From contig NC_092794.1 in NCBI RefSeq assembly GCF_918797505.1, forward strand, positions 2,914,001 through 2,978,000: 64,000 nt of DNA, in the 5' to 3' direction. Positions 9,525 to 21,350 of the stretch are shown here, in pieces (the stretch's first letter is position 1; each line of letters opens with the position of its first letter). The notes beneath the pieces were generated by a model. The model ran no database searches. It had not been told where the DNA came from and saw only the letters and a program-made list of their open reading frames with translations. This DNA is from Bemisia tabaci. Taxonomy: Eukaryota > Arthropoda > Insecta > Hemiptera > Aleyrodidae. Made by a program: the position numbers and the translations under genes.

Positions 9525-11290
9525 ATTGATGAGACATTGGAAAAACTCAGTCCAAGTCCGTAAGGAGTCGTCAATACGCCAATAATTGTCGACTTATCAG
9601 ACAGCACCACCGAGCTTTCCGATATAAAATGAAACGTGACACGGTTATGCCACTTAAGGAATAGACAAGGGACAGGGTCAAACTGTCTCCTCAAGTCATT
9701 TCATTCAAGTGGGAGGTCCAGGCTCGGAGATGAGTGTAAAATAAAGATAATCCTGCTACTACACTGCTAATGCTTGATAAAACCCGGGATTAAACAGTTC
9801 ACGAAGTAAAACTATCGATCTTTGTTTTAGTGAGTCGATCACCTTAATACATCGCTCACGACGTATCTCTTTGCGGAAAATAATACACATTAGAGATCTA
9901 CAGTGAGGCAACTTTCAAAACGCCTTCATTTTCTTAAATACTTTACGCGTTAATGCAGAGTTAAATTATTCGTTCCTCTGTGTTTCGCGACGTCGTAACT
10001 GCGATTTCGGCATCAAAATTTTACGAGGAAACCAAATCGAACATCCCTTCCCTGTAACTCGGAATCCGTTCCTACGCTCATCTTGAAATTTTTCTCTGAG
10101 CTTTAGGTCACTTCCATTTCAAACTATCCGTTCGACGACCGAATTGACTGTCCAAAAAGCCAGTCACTTCTTGGAGAGCTCCATGGAAAATTAAATTTGA
10201 GCAATCCTCAGATCTCAGGGGTAGTTTATAGGCCTCTAAAATTTACCATATGCATAAAATCGGTGGTATAGGTGTTCGAGTACTTTAAGCAACCATTTCT
10301 ATGAAACCTAGGCATTATTATACAACGAGGAAATTTTTTTCAATGATTTAACAGAACTTTACGAGTATACCGGTAATTTACCAATTTTAGCCCCAAAATA
10401 CATTTAAATTAACTTTGCTTTCCAGCAAATGAACATAATCATTTTCTTTTTGGCTTAAATGACTCAGTGGACACTCTACTTTTAGAATTTTTTGCTTTTT
10501 ACTCGTCAAAAAGTTTAAACTCGTTTAGGCAAACCGTGCCGGGAGAATGTTACGAACAATCGACGAAACCGCACGATGTGGCCACTTTGAAGGGGGAAAG
10601 GGGCATTTTAAAAGTGGCGGGGTAAATTTTGTTATTTTTCTCGTAAAGTACTCTAAAAAGTGTGTTACCCTCAGAAATTTCAAAGCCGTAGCAACACTCT
10701 AGAGGAGGGAAAAATGCGCGAAATGACGGAAAAACCTCACGTATTGCACCAAACAAAGCGGGCAGCGTTAATCCCATGTTAGCGCCTACAAGACTGCGTG
10801 AATACTTCTCGCATTGCGCCAAACGCATATTAGCGCTTACAAGACTGTAGAAATGCTGTAGGACTGCGTGTCATCATTCTTGACTTTCTCCTCCAGTTTT
10901 CACCATAATTAAAGGGAAAATTTAGAAACTCGAATGATATTCAATTTTTTTTTGGCTACGTTAAAAGAAAACAGAACGAACGAAAATATCGTGGCGGAAT
11001 ATTAACTGTCGACACTTTTATACTGTCGATAATTTTATTTGAGATCATTTAGGTAAATTCAAACATTTATGCATTAGAAAACATTTCAGAGAAACTTTGT
11101 GTAGCTTTTTAAAAACATTTGGCTATCCATCGAAAAGAGACATTCCCGTAAGTAAAAATGGAATGAACAGTCTTCCGCGATGTATTTATCTACTAAAGAC
11201 TACCAGGGTTGTCAGTTTAACGCTTCCTCGTTGAATATTGAATAATCGCGCAAACATGCGAGTTTTCAGTACTGAGGCGGATCCAGCAAT
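9525..11290. other. Long spacer with weak repeat traces
   Basis: No gene is supported. The stretch at 9840-10020 shows weak similarity to the CGACGG foldbacks. At about 10730-10860 there are two tandem, diverged units of the type TTAGCGCCTACAAGACTG with ATTGCGCCAAAC between them. These share wording with the GC-rich hairpins at 28959, 51224 and 56396. The remainder is A/T-rich and unassigned. Confidence 0.4.
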
Positions 11291-11414
11291 TTGGCAACAC
11301 CGGATTCCCTCCATTTAAGCCTATATTAAATACTCGATTTAAGTCGGAGCACCTGGCCCCTCCAAGAATCGATACATTTCCATAGGTTTAAATTTAGAAA
11401 ACCAATGTTGCCAA
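11291..11414. mobile_element. TTGGCAACA palindromic MITE, copy 1
   Basis: This 124-bp unit has the inverted ends TTGGCAACACCGG and CCAATGTTGCCAA. Copies of 123 and 124 bp are at 21228-21350 and 44370-44493. All carry CCATTT(A/G)AACCTAT-type arms and an AGAATCGAT motif right of centre. The constant length supports a real family; the target duplication is not resolved. Confidence 0.65.
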
Positions 11415-11569
11415 TTCGCTGGATTCGCCAATGTTTCAGTACCAGAAACATTCGTGCAATCCTATGCATCTCCGAAAAGGTAAAACAGGAGCATTCACGC
11501 AATCCTATCGCAGCATTCGCAGCCGTCTAATAACCCATACGATACGTATCATCTAATCGATCCTCGGCC

Positions 11570-12232
11570 CAGGCCCGCCACAAGGGGGGGGATACTGGGT
11601 CCTTGGTACCGGGGCCCGGGCCCTGGAAGGGCCCGTGACGCAGGTAACAAACCACTACGAATTCATGTGTAACCCTTGTCTCGTGGGGAAAAGTGAAACA
11701 ATTACCCTAAAAATTCCGCAAAAGGTGAATAAAGTTTCAAAAACACGCTAGGGCACTATACAATTTTTCTTACTTTTTTAGAGATTTTCAAGATTTTGAG
11801 TATATGTAGAATGATATTTTTAGTAACTGTGTTTCATTTTCTTCCGTTGTCGGATGCTAAGAGGCTCCTTTCTGGGCATCCTCGACTTCAATGGCTTAAC
11901 TTCCTTGCCATAGACGTACGAGAGGGGATTCCAGGGGGGCCCGGCTCCCCATAGAATTGAAAATTATCATCTGCCCCCTCAAAAAAAAATTTATAGATGT
12001 TTTGAATGCAACAATTCGAAAGTTTTTGGTGCTGAAAGTAAACAAAAAGGCGTAATTATTCTGAAGAAATTGATGGAAAATCTCCATCATAAGAGCTTCA
12101 TAATGCGTCCAAATAGATTTAAAATTTCAAAAATTTCCCGGGGGAGGCCCCCCGGACACCCCCCCCCCCCCGTGCTAGGGGCCCGGGCCAGCAAATTGGT
12201 ACCAGGGCCCGAGATGGGATGTGGCGGGCCTG
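11570..12232. mobile_element. hAT-type element, CAGGCCCGCC family, copy 1
   Basis: This 663-bp element has inverted ends CAGGCCCGCCAC / GTGGCGGGCCTG. A perfect 8-bp direct repeat, CCTCGGCC, flanks it (11562-11569, 12233-12240). The 8-bp duplication points to hAT, although the terminal pentamer CAGGC departs from YARNG at the fifth base. G-runs follow the left end and C-runs precede the right end. No transposase frame is visible, so it is non-autonomous. A near-identical copy is at 24783-25447. Confidence 0.85.
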
Positions 12233-12240
12233 CCTCGGCC

Positions 12241-12640
12241 GTGACGTAAGTTTGAGATGGTCTTAAGGGCGAGTAGGCGTACGGATCGTCCGTGAGTTTA
12301 CGCTCCTTAAGAATCCGGGAAGTTTTCCTCGCTCTTTATTTGTCTTTTTCTCGAGGACGATCAAAGCAGCGTAACTCGCGACGACATTATTATTTTTTAA
12401 TCATCCCTCGACGTCGACGTCGACGTCGACGGAAGCCGTCCGTGAAAAAATTATCCGCTGCAGCGTGAACGGCAAACTGCCAGAACAAGCACTAAACGCT
12501 TCAGACCTCCGCCGCTCCTCAAAAATTGTTTTATGCGCAGTTTCCGTTATGATGACGTCACGAACACGAGAGCGCTACTTTTACATGACGGGATTTCACG
12601 ACGTTCGGTCCCGAAAAACGAATTTCAGAACCGCTCAAAA
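12241..12640. other. Unassigned spacer with a CGACGT tandem tract
   Basis: A short perfect hexamer repeat (CGACGT)n lies at about 12410-12431. It is self-complementary and rich in CpG. Nothing else is recognisable. Confidence 0.4.
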
Positions 12641-12649
12641 ATTCGGTGG

Positions 12650-12985
12650 CTTCGATATATATCGATATTTACCCATTTGAGGCTATGGTAAAGAATCGAT
12701 TATTAAGGTGTTTGTTGCGAACACCCTGAAATTCGATCCTTTTCCACAGGTTTAAATGGCAAATCAATCGATATATCGAAAAGCAAAGATTCACACTAAT
12801 CAGGGTCGAAAACATCGTCGCTCCTCTGACGTGAGGGTGTATCTCAATCAGTGGCGTGGCGTACTTTGCGATATATCGATTGATCCGCCATTTAAATCTA
12901 GGGAAGAGGATCGATTATCGATAATCGATTCTTTACTATAGCTTCAAATGGAGAAATATCGATAATCGATGATTTCCGCATGAGC
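12650..12985. mobile_element. Two CAGTGGCG-family copies in inverted orientation
   Basis: At 12650-12790 the family core reads on the minus strand (CTATGGTAAAGAATCGATTATT ... TTTAAATGGCAAATC). From 12849 a second copy reads on the plus strand from an intact CAGTGGCG end to about 12985, lacking its right end. The pair could be two insertions or a rearranged dimer. Confidence 0.6.
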
Positions 12986-13175
12986 TCCAGAAAGCATGGA
13001 TTCATACGTGAAACAGGGCTCACGAGCACATCAAGATACGCCCTTACGTCAGAGAAACAACAATATATGCCCTCTTTTTTTCTACGCTGAGTTTTCATTC
13101 GAGGAATCTTTACGCGAAGTATCAAAGTCAGAACGTATGTGAAGACTTGCCGAAAAAGTATTAATGTTGTGGTAA

Positions 13176-13619
13176 TGTCGCAGGTAAATAGTAAAATTAG
13201 GAAATTTGTCAAATGCCTAGACAAATAGTCAAATATTCTAACTTAGATTGAAATTCTGTTTCTTTTCCTAATTTTAGACAAAATAATTAATTTCTCCTGT
13301 AAGAAAAAATTCTCATTAAAAATTTGCATCACACATTGGTAATTTAAACGCTTTTTAGCTCTTGCGCAGACACTTATCTGGAAATTTTCAGTTTGATATA
13401 AAATACGGACTTCTTAGAATTTTAACATATAAAAATATGACAGGCAATCAAGGAGAAAGAGACAAGAAAAAATCGTTGGTTTGATAAGTTATTTTTCCAA
13501 AAATATCGAAAACTCGCGAGCTCTTCGCCATCAATTCACAAAATTTTACAGACAGTCAAAATTTAACTATCTGCCCAGGCATTTAACAAAATGCCTGATT
13601 TCACTATTTGCCTACGACA
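13176..13619. mobile_element. TGTCGCAGG inverted-repeat element
   Basis: The ends TGTCGCAGGTAAATAGT and its diverged complement (ACTATTTGCCTACGACA) bracket 444 bp. The arms extend about 58 bp with AATGCCTAGACAAATAGTCAAA. A diverged relative lies at 23826-24255. The interior is A/T-rich with no coding frame. The target duplication is unclear. Confidence 0.6.
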
Positions 13620-14610
13620 GTCTGCGGACAGTATGGCACACCGAGAAATAAGCATTTATGGATCCAGAGGTTGACCAGAACAAAGAATGTCAAATTTCGT
13701 CTCCAACGATGCATAAAATCATTTCGCAATATTTTCGAAAAACGTGTTTTAGGTTGTTTTGGATTGTTAAAGACCCACTTTTAGATGATTTGTTACGCAG
13801 CATGTACGGGGCGCACTGCATCTTTTACACGTCTCTAGTTCCTTTTATCATGAACACATCCATTTGAGATTTACGAAAACACCAAAATTCCTAAAATCGA
13901 GTCTTGGGCAGGGATTCAAAGTTTGAAGAGTTTAGGCCGGAAAATCGAGAAAGCCGCTGTTAAAGTTTACCGGTGCTCGCCTTTCTTAGGAGCGATTCAC
14001 TTCAAACGCTTATAACATCATTAATAATGCAAATCAACGCTCGAAACTTTGAGCCAATGAGCTTGACAGGATCGGGAGGCGTTTATTTGTAGTATCGAAA
14101 ACTGAAAATCGATATTTTTGCTCCACATTCAGGAATAACACATCCGAGGTATTACATTCTAAGACTCATAAGCCAGAATGTGTAAGATGGAAAAGGAGGT
14201 TTGAAAATTCAATAGTTAAGGCTGAAAATTATAATCCTAGTTTCGGTTATTTCGGTAGTTAGGAACTATAGTTTCGGTGGTTAGGATACCGGCAACTGCT
14301 AAGAGGCAACTTCATACTGAACTCACATTTTTTCAGGATCAGTTTTTGGAACTGCACAGATTACATCTCTTATCCTTTTCGGTGTTAAAGGAGGCTCTAG
14401 CTATATTTTCAACTCTTCGATTTTGACAGAACTCTCTTTTATTTCTTTAGTGGCTCAAGGACTCATAAAAAGCAATACGAAAACAGAAAACAGCATACGA
14501 AATATGAGCGAACTTCACCATCGTACAAAATTCAAAAACTTTACTCCTTTATAAACTTAATCTGAATTATTAGACAAGCACTATCTATTATGCCCGTTCC
14601 GATCGTTTCG
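13620..14610. other. Unassigned spacer
   Basis: No repeat family, RNA or convincing exon is recognised across nearly 1 kb. Open frames are short and lack motifs. Confidence 0.4.
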
Positions 14611-14618
14611 ATTTCATC

Positions 14619-14781
14619 CAGTGGCGTGGAGTGCTTTGCGATATATCGATTGATCTGCCATTTAAACCTATGGAAAAGGATCGATAAGCAGGATGTTCGC
14701 AACGAACACCATAATAATCGATTCTTTACCATAACTTCAAATAAGTAATATCGATAATCGATCATTCACATCTCGCCACTG
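14619..14781. mobile_element. CAGTGGCG-family MITE with 8-bp duplication
   Basis: This 163-bp element is flanked by ATTTCATC (14611-14618) and AATTCATC (14782-14789), 7 of 8 identical. Together with CAG[T]G ends (YARNG) this supports a hAT origin. It carries TATCGATAATCGATCATT near its right end. Confidence 0.8.
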
Positions 14782-14987
14782 AATTCATCCCATTTTCAAG
14801 TCCAATTCGTACTGTCTTGTGTGGATTTAAGGATGCGAAAAGGGACCTGGTCAATATTACCTTCCTTCTAACTTCTCATCGCCAACTCAGGGACACACGC
14901 GGGATGAAAGCGGCGAAGCCAAGTCTGCATTTTTATCTCCTGAGACAATATATTTTAGAGACCTCGTGCTTAACATCTGAACAACCC

Positions 14988-15352
14988 TACCCAAGTAGCA
15001 GTGATCGCAATAAATAGCGATTTTATCTGTTGGTTATCGCGATTATATCGGTGGTAGTATATTGAGATATTATCGCATTAAAAATTGCTATATATGACGA
15101 TTAAATCGCATCGCAATTTTTGGTTCGATAAAATCGAGATCAATTTTTGTCGAAAAAATCGAGATTAAACCGTCATTTATCGCGATTTTTACTTCGAAAA
15201 TATCGCGATAAATTGTCGAGCGATAAAAACGCGATTTTATCGCGATATGATCGAGGATAATCGCTGATTAGATGCTGATGATCCTAACGATTTTATCGCC
15301 GATGAAATCGCAATATATAGCGACTTTTCCGTTGCAAAATGCTACTTGGGTA
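14988..15352. mobile_element. CCCAAGTAGCA foldback, ATCG-rich
   Basis: The inverted ends TACCCAAGTAGCA / TGCTACTTGGGTA enclose 365 bp built almost entirely of variants of ATCGCGAT and TTTATCG in both orientations. These include ATCGCGATTTT, TCGATAAAATCGA and TTATCGCGATATGATCG. The vocabulary is so restricted that it resembles a decayed satellite. No coding potential. Superfamily unknown. Confidence 0.65.
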
Positions 15353-15495
15353 GCAGCACAATATATAAATTGAAAAATATATAATTGGTGTGGCTTACGA
15401 GTTTGAAAGTTTACGTTAGAAAGCTTGTGAGGAAGACCCAAATAGTCAGATTTTAAGAACTGTTGAAAAAAAAGCTGCGGTGAGGATGGTAAATT

Positions 15496-15748
15496 GGACC
15501 GCGTTTAACAGAAAGGAACCAAGCCACATCGGCTACTGCCAAATTTAGTTGGGCAATTTAATTTTATACATGAAAACGGTTAAGCGGATTTTTAGGAAAA
15601 TTTCAGTGAATTTTCCGCATAGTACGAAGCAAATTTCTTGAAATAGTCAAAGGAATCCGCACAAACGTGCTCTTGTAAAAAATTAAAGTGCCCAGTTAAA
15701 TTTGTCAGCAGCTGACGTGGCTTGGTCCCTTTCTGTTAAACGCGGTCC
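15496..15748. mobile_element. GGACCGCG MITE, copy 1
   Basis: This 253-bp element has inverted ends GGACCGCGTTTAACAG and its complement, flanked by AATT (15492-15495, 15749-15752). The arms match over about 50 bp. Other copies are at 37076-37282, 23407-23555 (partial) and the interrupted remnant at 21590-22389. The 4-bp duplication and GGAC start resemble the GGACGT family, so the two may share a transposase; that is inference. Confidence 0.75.
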
Positions 15749-16147
15749 AATTCGTACATTTTACGTCTTTTAATTATAAAAAATACTGCATGAGCACTTT
15801 CCGTATTTGGTCTATTTTACTACTTTATCGCGGGTTTTTCAGAATATTAGTGTTGTAAATTTTATGAGCTAGTAGGGAATATAATCTGGTGAGACAAAAG
15901 TTAAGTTCGGAGGTCACCACTACTTTTCACCCGATGATTATTGATGAGCAATTTGCGGAGCATAACATTCGCCTGATGCCAGATGCATTTTTGGGTGAGA
16001 ACTTTGTCAAGCGAGTTTTTGCAAAATAAGACTAGGTTTACTGAACCAAATGTTCAACGCAGGTCATGAGTTATGATTGAGCAAATCTGAGCTTTAACGT
16101 CCGATAGTAATTTTTACATTGTTAAGAATGTAGTTATAGAATACATT

Positions 16148-16200
16148 TCGCTTTATAGCACTCCCTGGCGCTCTACGACACCTATACCCCCTATTGAGCC
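16148..16200 (-). pseudogene. Non-LTR retrotransposon 3' end fragment
   Basis: On the minus strand a short frame reads IGVVERQGVL followed by a stop, then AGCG. This matches the last residues (LGVVERQSAL) of the reverse transcriptase frame at 34019-34507. Only the extreme C-terminus survives. It is a 5'-truncated or decayed copy of the same retrotransposon family. Confidence 0.55.
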
Positions 16201-16862
16201 ACAACCTTAAAATACACTGTTAGAAATTCTCAGAGTCAAAATCGGAGTATACTTCACTCCAGAGTCCTGATTCTGTATCACCCAACAATTCGGAGGGAGA
16301 GAGAGAGTGGCTTTGCTGAGTCTCGTCTGTTTTATTTCTAAAATTTCTTGTACGTATTTTCTTATTTAAACCCAATTATGTGGATCTTTCAACATATTTT
16401 CTAAGTTATTATTTTTTTTTATTTTACAATTTAAGGCGAATTCCAAATTGTTCCTTCCATTTCTAAAAATCTCAAAGCGAAAAAATAAGGTATGATCAGG
16501 AGTCTCCAGTCTCGCCTCTGAGATCGAACTCCCAAGGCTGAGGTCTTTCTATTTTTTCGAATTTTTTTCTCAATTTTTTACGGTCTTCATTGAATTATTC
16601 TTTGAGCGCTTCGGGTTTTTTGAGCATTCTTTTGTTCAAATTTGTTATGGCTTACTATTCTTTTTTTTACCAGTCGAGCGTCGTGCGTCGTAATGGTCGA
16701 CCGGCAACGCAGGAGAGACATAGGGGGCGATAACTAACGGGAGGAGGGTCCGTTTCCGTTATCTTTCTCATTTTTCACCCGTTATTTCACCGTTGAACCG
16801 GCTCGTTTCAACCCTTTATATTTTCTTGATTCTGATATCTGCAACTTCTCTCAGGAGTTATT

Positions 16863-17024
16863 CAGTGGCGTGGCGTGCTTTGCGATATACCGATTGATCT
16901 GCCATTTAAACCTATGGAAACGGATCGACAAGCAGGGTATTCGTAACCAACACCTTAATATCGATTCTTTACCACAGCTTCAAATGGAAAGATATCGATA
17001 GTCGATTATCACGCCTCAGCACTA
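16863..17024. mobile_element. CAGTGGCG-family MITE with 8-bp duplication
   Basis: 162 bp, flanked by GAGTTATT (16855-16862) and GAATTATT (17025-17032), 7 of 8 identical. The right end is mutated (CAGCACTA for CGCCACTG). Confidence 0.75.
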
Positions 17025-17133
17025 GAATTATTGTACGAAATCGCTCCAGAGCCAGGGAATTTTACCGATGCGCTTTCAATTTATATACGCCATGCACATG
17101 CTGGCCCCCCGTAATCTTATAAATAAATTTTAA

Positions 17134-17135
<2 letters not shown>

Positions 17136-17177
<42 letters not shown>
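17136..17177. repeat. A42 homopolymer
   Basis: There are 42 consecutive A residues just after TTATAAATAAATTTTAAAT, which includes an AATAAA hexamer. It resembles the tail of a retroposed transcript, but the upstream sequence is unrecognised and no flanking duplication was found. It may equally be a simple repeat, and its length in the assembly is unreliable. Confidence 0.6.
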
Positions 17178-17178
<1 letters not shown>

Positions 17179-18175
17179 GCTCTAAGCGGTATTTTCACGG
17201 CTCACAGAATTGCTAGTTCGTTTCTTCAGCATCTGCTCATTTTTTAATCGTAACCGTTTTTTTCCCTTCATCTCTGGGTTCAGAAGTTTCATTTTTCCAT
17301 CACAAAGTCTTTCCACCTCATGATTTCTTTGGACATTTGTGCACTCCACCGTTATTGAAACGCTCCCGTTGTTTGAGGAGAAATTCAATCAAAACTTTTC
17401 ATAATCATAACTTACATAAAATGTTAAACGAGCGTGAGAAAGTAAAATTAAGCGCTGAAAAAGTTGAGGGAATTCGACTAGCTTCCTTGAATAATTTCTG
17501 CGTTGTAATCGCTTACTGGTGCATGTCCCGGGAGATCATCCGAAAGAACTCTCCTTCCTCGTTTGCCTAGAGCTTCCGTCGTACTTTCGCTTGCATAGGC
17601 GCAAAAATTATATACATGATTTTTCTTGAAAATAAATATTTCATCGGGAGAAATTTGACAACATCCGCATACGCATACGACGTTCTTCCTCAGCGCGGCA
17701 GAGTAAAAAAACGGCAGTTCAAGACCTGAATTATTGAAAATACCCGATATTCCAATTTAAGACGCATTTGTATATGTAGATAGATTTGAATTTTTATCTT
17801 TCCCATGTATGGCTCAGTGTCAAAGATAAACTTCAAGTCTCACATTCGTCCGCGAATTACTTTTGGCGGACCCTATTTTGGAGGGGAAAATATGTTTTAT
17901 ATACACTTATTAGTAGTCTTAACCCAATTTTTTCAGAATACGTTTTGGTTCCCTTTCCCCAAAAGTTCCTGACGTAAAACAAGGTCACATGAACAAACTG
18001 CCGTATTCTGTAAATTTTTGAAAATAAAGGAACTCTTCAATATGCTACGATATAGAATAATTGTAAAAATTCTGTTTCTAGTGGATCTTATAATCCCAGT
18101 GCGATTACATATCTTCAAACGAGTTCTATAATTTAACAAAATTAAGTTATTCGCAAAGAAATTTGTATAGTCCTC
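17178..18175. other. Spacer with one CTGCCGTGC-family end
   Basis: Mostly unassigned. At about 17640-17701 the sequence reads like the right end of a CTGCCGTGC-family MITE (CGACGTTCTTCCTCAG then CGCGGCAG), without a matching left end. Confidence 0.4.
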
Positions 18176-18260
18176 CACCGCCGCGCTGTGGAAAAGCGCC
18201 GGATGAACCTATAAATGTTGCCAAATTACCCCCGATAAATTGGTTTTTAAAGTTAGGATG
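18176..18260. mobile_element. CTGCCGTGC-family MITE, left-end fragment
   Basis: CCGCGCTGTGGAAAAGCGCC followed by GGATGAAC and ATGTTGCCAAATT matches the left end of this family (compare 55085-55339). The right end is not found before the CACTGG element at 18411. Confidence 0.45.
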
Positions 18261-18410
18261 AATATTTTCTTTTTGCAATTTTTAGATTTTTAATTGACTT
18301 TGAACGAAATTCTCCAGAAAATTGGGAGAAAAATACCGATGGTCTAAGTGCAAAACAATGTCTTTTTAATTTATTTTTTACACGATGTTTCAAAATTGCT
18401 GCTCCTCCTT

Positions 18411-18641
18411 CACTGGGAAAAAAAAGTCGCTTGGATCTAGAGTACAGACTCTTAAAAACATCGACAAGAAAAAAAAACTCTTGATTCAATCGAATTTTTG
18501 CTTGAATAAAAAATGAATCCGCTTAAATCAAGAGGCTTGGCTCTTCAATTCAAGGGAAAATCCGATTGAATCAATAGTATTTTTTCTTGTTAATGTTATT
18601 AAGAGTCTGGACTCTAGATCCAAGCAACTTTTTTTCCAGTG
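18411..18641. mobile_element. CACTGG foldback MITE, copy 3
   Basis: 231 bp, flanked by TT on both sides (18409-18410, 18642-18643). Starts CACTGGGAAAAAAAAGTCGC. It shares the TTGGATCTAGAGT and GACATTAACAAG-type modules with copies 1 and 2. Confidence 0.75.
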
Positions 18642-19095
18642 TTTATTTATGCGAAGAAAAACGAGTCAAATTTTCAGCGTGAAATATATATATGTATAAA
18701 GTACTCTGCCGACAGGAAAAAAGAATCAAGGAAATCAAGTTTAAATCGACTAGTTTTCCAGAGGAAAAATAAAGTATGACAGGAAATCTGCAACGTCTCA
18801 AACGGACTTGAGCAGTTACGCGCCATGGTCCCGATACTTACAAGTTTCCCGGAAAATTCGTATTGCAAAATGGGATTTGACAACGTCTGAGGGCTCATAC
18901 GGCGTTTTTTCCAAGCACAGGAGTCAGGAAGTCTGCATAAAAAATGTACGATCGTGGGTTAGACATGTCGCGCACCAATGGTCACGTAAAAGGAAATTCG
19001 AAACTCCGCTGTCGCCCCTCCTCTCCGCCGACCCCTGGATATTTGGCATTCCGCGAAGAAAATGGGAGGAGGGCCGTTTGACCACTTTACCAGTT

Positions 19096-19217
19096 GGACG
19101 TATTTCTGTCAAACGGAACTATGTGCACTATGACGTGAGCCCTGCTCTGCATGTATTCTTATGGGTCTCAGGGCTCATGTCTTGATGCACATAGTTCCGT
19201 TTGGCAGAAATACATCC
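19096..19217. mobile_element. GGACGT-family 122-bp palindromic MITE
   Basis: 122 bp, flanked by AGTT (19092-19095, 19218-19221). The two arms are nearly perfect complements, apart from an ACATCC end variant on the right. Confidence 0.85.
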
Positions 19218-19423
19218 AGTTATGACCGCGAAGGGAGAAAGGCGACCCTAAAGAGACGGTGCCCTGTCCCTGCTGTCACACCGCGGAGTCCCAACACCCG
19301 TCACCCGATACCCACCGCCCGGCCGAGACGAGACACCTCGGAATTTGGATTAATATTAATCAAAACGTCATTCTTTCCACCGACATTGCCGGAAGTTGCC
19401 TTGGCTCTTACATAAATTGAAGT

Positions 19424-19590
19424 CGCTTTTACAGCGTGCCCAGGCGCTCTGCGACACCTAATCGCTCATGTCTATCGATCATGTCTATCGACCCAGAGGT
19501 CATCTTGTAATTTCATCTTAAATGCCACCCATCCACGATTTTGCTTGACGTCCCCTGCGTCTCCTCCCAGGAGGAACCCAAATTAGCTTT
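19424..19590 (-). pseudogene. Non-LTR retrotransposon 3' end, decayed
   Basis: On the minus strand the frame reads WVPPGRRRRGRQAKSW and then hits a stop. It is followed out of frame by a LGVAERLGTL-like terminus. The same motifs occur in order in the frames at 34019-34507 and 47888-48055. It is a 5'-truncated copy with frame damage. Confidence 0.6.
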
Positions 19591-19657
19591 TTCTTTGAGA
19601 AAAACTTGAATGGGAAACTTAATTAAGAAACGAGGAGGAACATTTCGGAGTGGCCTA

Positions 19658-19940
19658 CCGCGGTCTAATTATTGAAACGGAGGACAAAGCGATAGACAAA
19701 GACGACACCGTGAAAATAATACGATCCTATCGGTGAAAGCGGGTGATTGCAATGGACATAGGAGGTAAGTATTAGACTAACTAACAGCAACCCGCGAGGG
19801 ACCCTATAGCCAATAGTTAGTCCATCATTTTCCCCTTTAGTCTATGACAACTACCCGTTCCAACCAAAAGGATAGTTCCATGTTCTCTAGGTCTTCTTTG
19901 TCTATCGCTTTATCCATCAATTCCATTTATCAGCCTGCAG
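19658..19940. mobile_element. CTGCGGGCTGATTA element, copy 1
   Basis: This 283-bp element has inverted arms of about 45 bp containing GGATAAAGCGATAGACAAAGA on one side and its relative on the other. Between them lie a GATCCTATCGGTG...GCGGGTG module and ACTAACTAACAGCAACCC. Copies are at 48465-48748 and 58169-58433, with fragments at 20147-20220 and 20682-20812. No coding potential. Confidence 0.65.
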
Positions 19941-20146
19941 TGTAACGAGTCATCGGGAGAGGTCGAACATGAAATTTTTATTACAATTGCAAATTGTTAA
20001 GTTTATTTCGTTACATTTTAAAATGTGTTGTTAAGAGAAAATTGTATGAGGAAACCAATGACCCATTTTGTAGATTTATATTGGCGAAGATATAAGTTTT
20101 TTATAGTTTCCCCGTCTTGTCCGAACTCTCCTATTGACTCCCTCCT

Positions 20147-20812
20147 CTGCAGGCTGATTATTGAAATTGATAGACGAAGCTTTGGACAACGAACACAAAC
20201 GAAACAAGCAGGAAGCTCCAACGCATTCGCGTCGGAAAGCGGCTCTGGCGACGGTAGGTAGTTGTTACGCGTTTACGGTTTCCTTGGTAACCTTTGTTTG
20301 CTATCAGCTGATGTCGAGTAGTATGACTAGGAAGCTCCAACCACGGCATTCTTCGAAAAAAGCGCGAAAACTTATAGATTTGAATTTTCAAATTTTAAAC
20401 GTAAAGTACATTTTTTCCATCACGAGATTAAAGCACAGACCCGTTTTGAATTATCGACAGTATCACCATGATTCCAAAAATACACTACACAACATAGCAT
20501 TCGCTCACAGGAAAAAGATATCAATTAAAATAAAATCAGTCCCCCCTAAACAGCAGAAAATGGCGCCGATTCCCATCAACCAACACGCGGTCTCTCCAAT
20601 GTAACATGGTCCGTTGATACTCCCCAGCTGGGACCGTCCGGAATAGCAGCTCTAGTGCAAGCACTAGAGCCGCTAAAATGGAACAATCCTGTTGGTGAGA
20701 GTGGGTGGTCGAAATGGACGAAGAACGTAAGTAACAGACTAACTAACGGCAACCCATAAGAGACCCTCATAACAATCATCTGTTCCAGCCAATAGAATCG
20801 CTCAATTTTCGT
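20147..20812. repeat. Split copy of the CTGCGGGCTGATTA element
   Basis: 20147-20205 matches the left end of the family (CTGCAGGCTGATTATTGAAA). 20682-20812 matches its centre (GGGTGGTCGAAATGGACGAA..., ACTAACTAACGGCAACCC, CCAATAGAATCGC). The roughly 470 bp between them are foreign. They include the direct repeat AGGAAGCTCCAAC at about 20210 and 20329. An insertion probably broke the element. Confidence 0.4.
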
Positions 20813-20965
20813 CTTATTTTCAACTGAGAAACTTCAAAGGAACAAACTTTTCATCTTTGCAGCATTGTATTGCTTATGCACTGTGTTTGCGCTATATTGG
20901 ATTGTTCAGCTCTGAACTAGAGTCAAAAATTTTACCGGTGGATTGTCTCATCATAAGGTATTCTA

Positions 20966-21200
20966 CTGTGAAAAGGAAAAACGCCGCATGAACATTCGCA
21001 AATTTCCCCAGATAGAACATGAGCTTTTGAGGAACATTATGCATATTTTTCTTTGAAATTTTCAGATATTTTAGATCAAATTGCGAACAAAATCGTCTAA
21101 AAATTTTGAAGAAAAATATTCACAATTTTCTCAGTAAATTCGTTTTATATTGAAGGACAACGCCTGAAGGTTCATACGGCGTTCTTCCTTAGCACGACAG
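20966..21200. mobile_element. CTGCCGTGC-family MITE with TA duplication
   Basis: This 235-bp element has TA on both sides (20964-20965, 21201-21202). The right end CGTTCTTCCTTAGCACGACAG is well preserved; the left end is CTGTGAAAAGGAAAAACGCC. The TA duplication suggests a Tc1/mariner-type or related mobiliser. Confidence 0.7.
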
Positions 21201-21227
21201 TATTTAGGCCAGTGTCGATTTTGCAAA

Positions 21228-21350
21228 TTGGTAACCCTGCTTTTTTTCATTTTAATCCATTCAAAATATCGATTGTAGGTGAGACAAGCTGCTTCTCCAA
21301 GAATCGATAGTTTTACATACATTAAAATGGAGGAAAACCGGTGTTGCCAA
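21228..21350. mobile_element. TTGGCAACA palindromic MITE, copy 2
   Basis: 123 bp; left end TTGGTAACC, right end CCGGTGTTGCCAA. The internal AGAATCGATA motif is conserved with the 11291 copy. Confidence 0.6.

Noticed and set aside
17136..17177. Poly-A as proof of a processed pseudogene
   Set aside because: An AATAAA lies upstream, but no recognisable coding sequence and no flanking duplication were found.
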